NCBI GenBank assembly: GCA_944322715.1
Contig: CALUPT010000011.1
Location: forward strand, 54,161-118,160
Direction of reading: 5' to 3'
From: an uncultured Bacteroidales bacterium
GTDB taxonomy: Bacteria > Bacteroidota > Bacteroidia > Bacteroidales > UBA932
Length of the DNA stretch: 64,000 nucleotides
Positions 63,015 through 64,000 of this stretch are shown in pieces (the stretch's first letter is position 1; each line of letters opens with the position of its first letter). A program made the translations under genes and the position numbers. A model generated the notes under the pieces. The model made no database searches and was not told the origin of the DNA. It saw only the letters and a program-made list of their open reading frames with translations.

Positions 63015-64000
63015 ATGAAAAAGATTCTGATAAATGTGCTTATAATGTTTTTGCCTATATACTTTGTCGGTTGTGAGGAAGCGCAGATAGAGGGGAGCGG
63101 ACATAGTGGCGAGGTCACTCCAGGCGGTGGCGATGGAAGTGGAAGCGGCTATGACCCGGACATCGAAGACCCGTTGCCTGAACTTCCCGAACTGGAGGAG
63201 GTAGAAGATGTCTGCACAAAGATGGATGATCTTCAGTTTATGGAATACTGCTATACTAATTTCGATGTGAACGGAGATTCGAAGGTGTCGATGTCAGAGG
63301 CGAATGCCGTGCAGGAGATAGTTTGTAACACAGCTGCATCCTTTACCGGGATAGGCTATTTCAGCAATCTGCGAGAATTCAGGTCCACATCGGTCAAGAG
63401 TGTGAACCTTGGCTATAACAAGGGTCTTATTTCTCTGGACTGCTCCGGTTCTCCAGTCAAGGTGCTGGACCTGCGTTACAACACACAGTTGTCCGATATA
63501 GATGTCAGCCAATGTACCGGACTGACTTCCGTGACTTTCCCGGATGGTCTCACAGGGATTGGAAGTTCTGCTTTTGATGGTTGTACCGGACTGACTTCCG
63601 TGACTTTCCCGGATGGTCTCACAGAGATTGGTGATGAAGCTTTTTATGGTTGTACCGGACTGACTTCCGTGACTTTCCCGGATGGTCTCACAGGGATTGG
63701 AAGTTCTGCTTTTGATGGTTGTACCGGACTGACTTCCGTGACTTTCCCGGATGGTCTCACAGAGATTGGTGATGAAGCTTTTTATGGTTGTACCGGACTG
63801 ACTTCCGTGACTTTCCCGGATGGTCTCACAGGGATTGGCGTTTATGCTTTTAGAGGTTGTACCGGACTGACTTCCGTGACTTTCCCGGATGGTCTCACAG
63901 AGATTGGCCAGTCTGCTTTTTTGGGTTGTACCGGACTGACCTCCGTGACTTTCCCGGATGGTCTCACAGGGATTGGCCAGTCTGCTTTTTATGGTTGTAC
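63015..64000 (+). CDS. BspA-like leucine-rich-repeat lipoprotein (partial, runs off the right edge)
   Basis: The frame from ATG 63015 stays open to the edge (328 codons seen). A lipoprotein signal ends at Cys20 (FVGC), followed by a Gly/Ser/Pro/Glu-rich linker (about 25-60). An EF-hand or dockerin-like loop DVNGDSKVSMSE lies at about 81-92. From about residue 166 come 23-residue BspA-type LRR_5 units, CTGLTSVTFPDGLTxIGxxA with F and G following. Seven full units and the start of an eighth are seen. BspA-type proteins are surface adhesins binding host proteins or other bacteria. It has few synonymous differences between units, so the array is young. Confidence 0.85.
   Translation, partial: MKKILINVLIMFLPIYFVGCEEAQIEGSGHSGEVTPGGGDGSGSGYDPDIEDPLPELPELEEVEDVCTKMDDLQFMEYCYTNFDVNGDSKVSMSEANAVQEIVCNTAASFTGIGYFSNLREFRSTSVKSVNLGYNKGLISLDCSGSPVKVLDLRYNTQLSDIDVSQCTGLTSVTFPDGLTGIGSSAFDGCTGLTSVTFPDGLTEIGDEAFYGCTGLTSVTFPDGLTGIGSSAFDGCTGLTSVTFPDGLTEIGDEAFYGCTGLTSVTFPDGLTGIGVYAFRGCTGLTSVTFPDGLTEIGQSAFLGCTGLTSVTFPDGLTGIGQSAFYGC
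63511..64000 (+). repeat. 69-bp tandem repeats encoding LRR units
   Basis: Units start at 63511, 63580, 63649, 63718, 63787, 63856, 63925 and 63994 (truncated by the edge). Units 1 and 3 are identical, and so are units 2 and 4, so a 138-bp dimer was duplicated exactly. Differences are confined to codons 15, 18, 19 and 22 of the unit plus one synonymous change in unit 7. Confidence 0.92.

Overview
The window is a 64 kb chromosomal segment of a Bacteroidota bacterium, most likely order Bacteroidales. The evidence is the repeated Bacteroidetes-type promoter (TTTG, about 19 nt, TAnnTTTG) upstream of many genes, CarboxypepD_reg-type TonB receptors, an S46 dipeptidyl peptidase, a GH127-type arabinofuranosidase, a class I fumarase, and a gene order typical of the group. 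Base composition looks moderately GC-rich by eye, which would suit Rikenellaceae or related families better than Bacteroides, but genus cannot be fixed from this window. I see no rRNA, tRNA, CRISPR array or insertion sequence.

Layout. 0-3.2 kb: peptidoglycan turnover and recycling (SpoIID/LytB end, AmpG-like permease, NamZ-like exo-muramidase). 3.4-7.4 kb: a TonB receptor with a beta-helix lipoprotein. 7.6-15.9 kb: housekeeping (SulP permease, MurI, RF2, fumarase, L21/L27, SerRS, RuvC). 16-21 kb: a second TonB-type barrel followed by a GH127 lipoprotein. 21-26.7 kb: an RluD/PASTA/DUF362/LysE operon on the minus strand, divergent from lnt. 26.7-39 kb: a long minus-strand run of lon, tolC, macA, macB ATPase and permease, ung, coaD, a double-thioredoxin protein and a DPP11-like peptidase. 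39.2-41.3 kb: HU, a 30-residue COX24/mS38-like protein and RNase G. 41.3-45.8 kb: a second pseudouridine synthase, a K+/H+ antiporter, endonuclease III and an FtsE-like ATPase. 45.8-60.7 kb: a TPR protein and an outer-membrane barrel, gyrB, an alpha-oxoamine synthase with a short-chain reductase (sphingolipid- or sulfonolipid-type chemistry), a PgpH-like HD protein, trigger factor, ClpP and ClpX.

60.7-64 kb is the accessory part. The DNA just after clpX, including its terminator and a 36-bp tandem repeat, occurs twice about 1.43 kb apart. Between the copies lies a small toxin-antitoxin-like cassette: a GNAT acetyltransferase with a 52-residue partner. After it come two small unrecognised ORFs and a BspA-like leucine-rich-repeat lipoprotein built from nearly identical 69-bp units, which runs off the right edge.

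The most interesting points are the GNAT cassette inside nested direct repeats, the young LRR array with a few variable codons, the oxoamine synthase/reductase pair, a release factor 2 gene whose frameshift site is fused in frame, and a 10-bp inverted repeat with 9-bp spacing upstream of lon.
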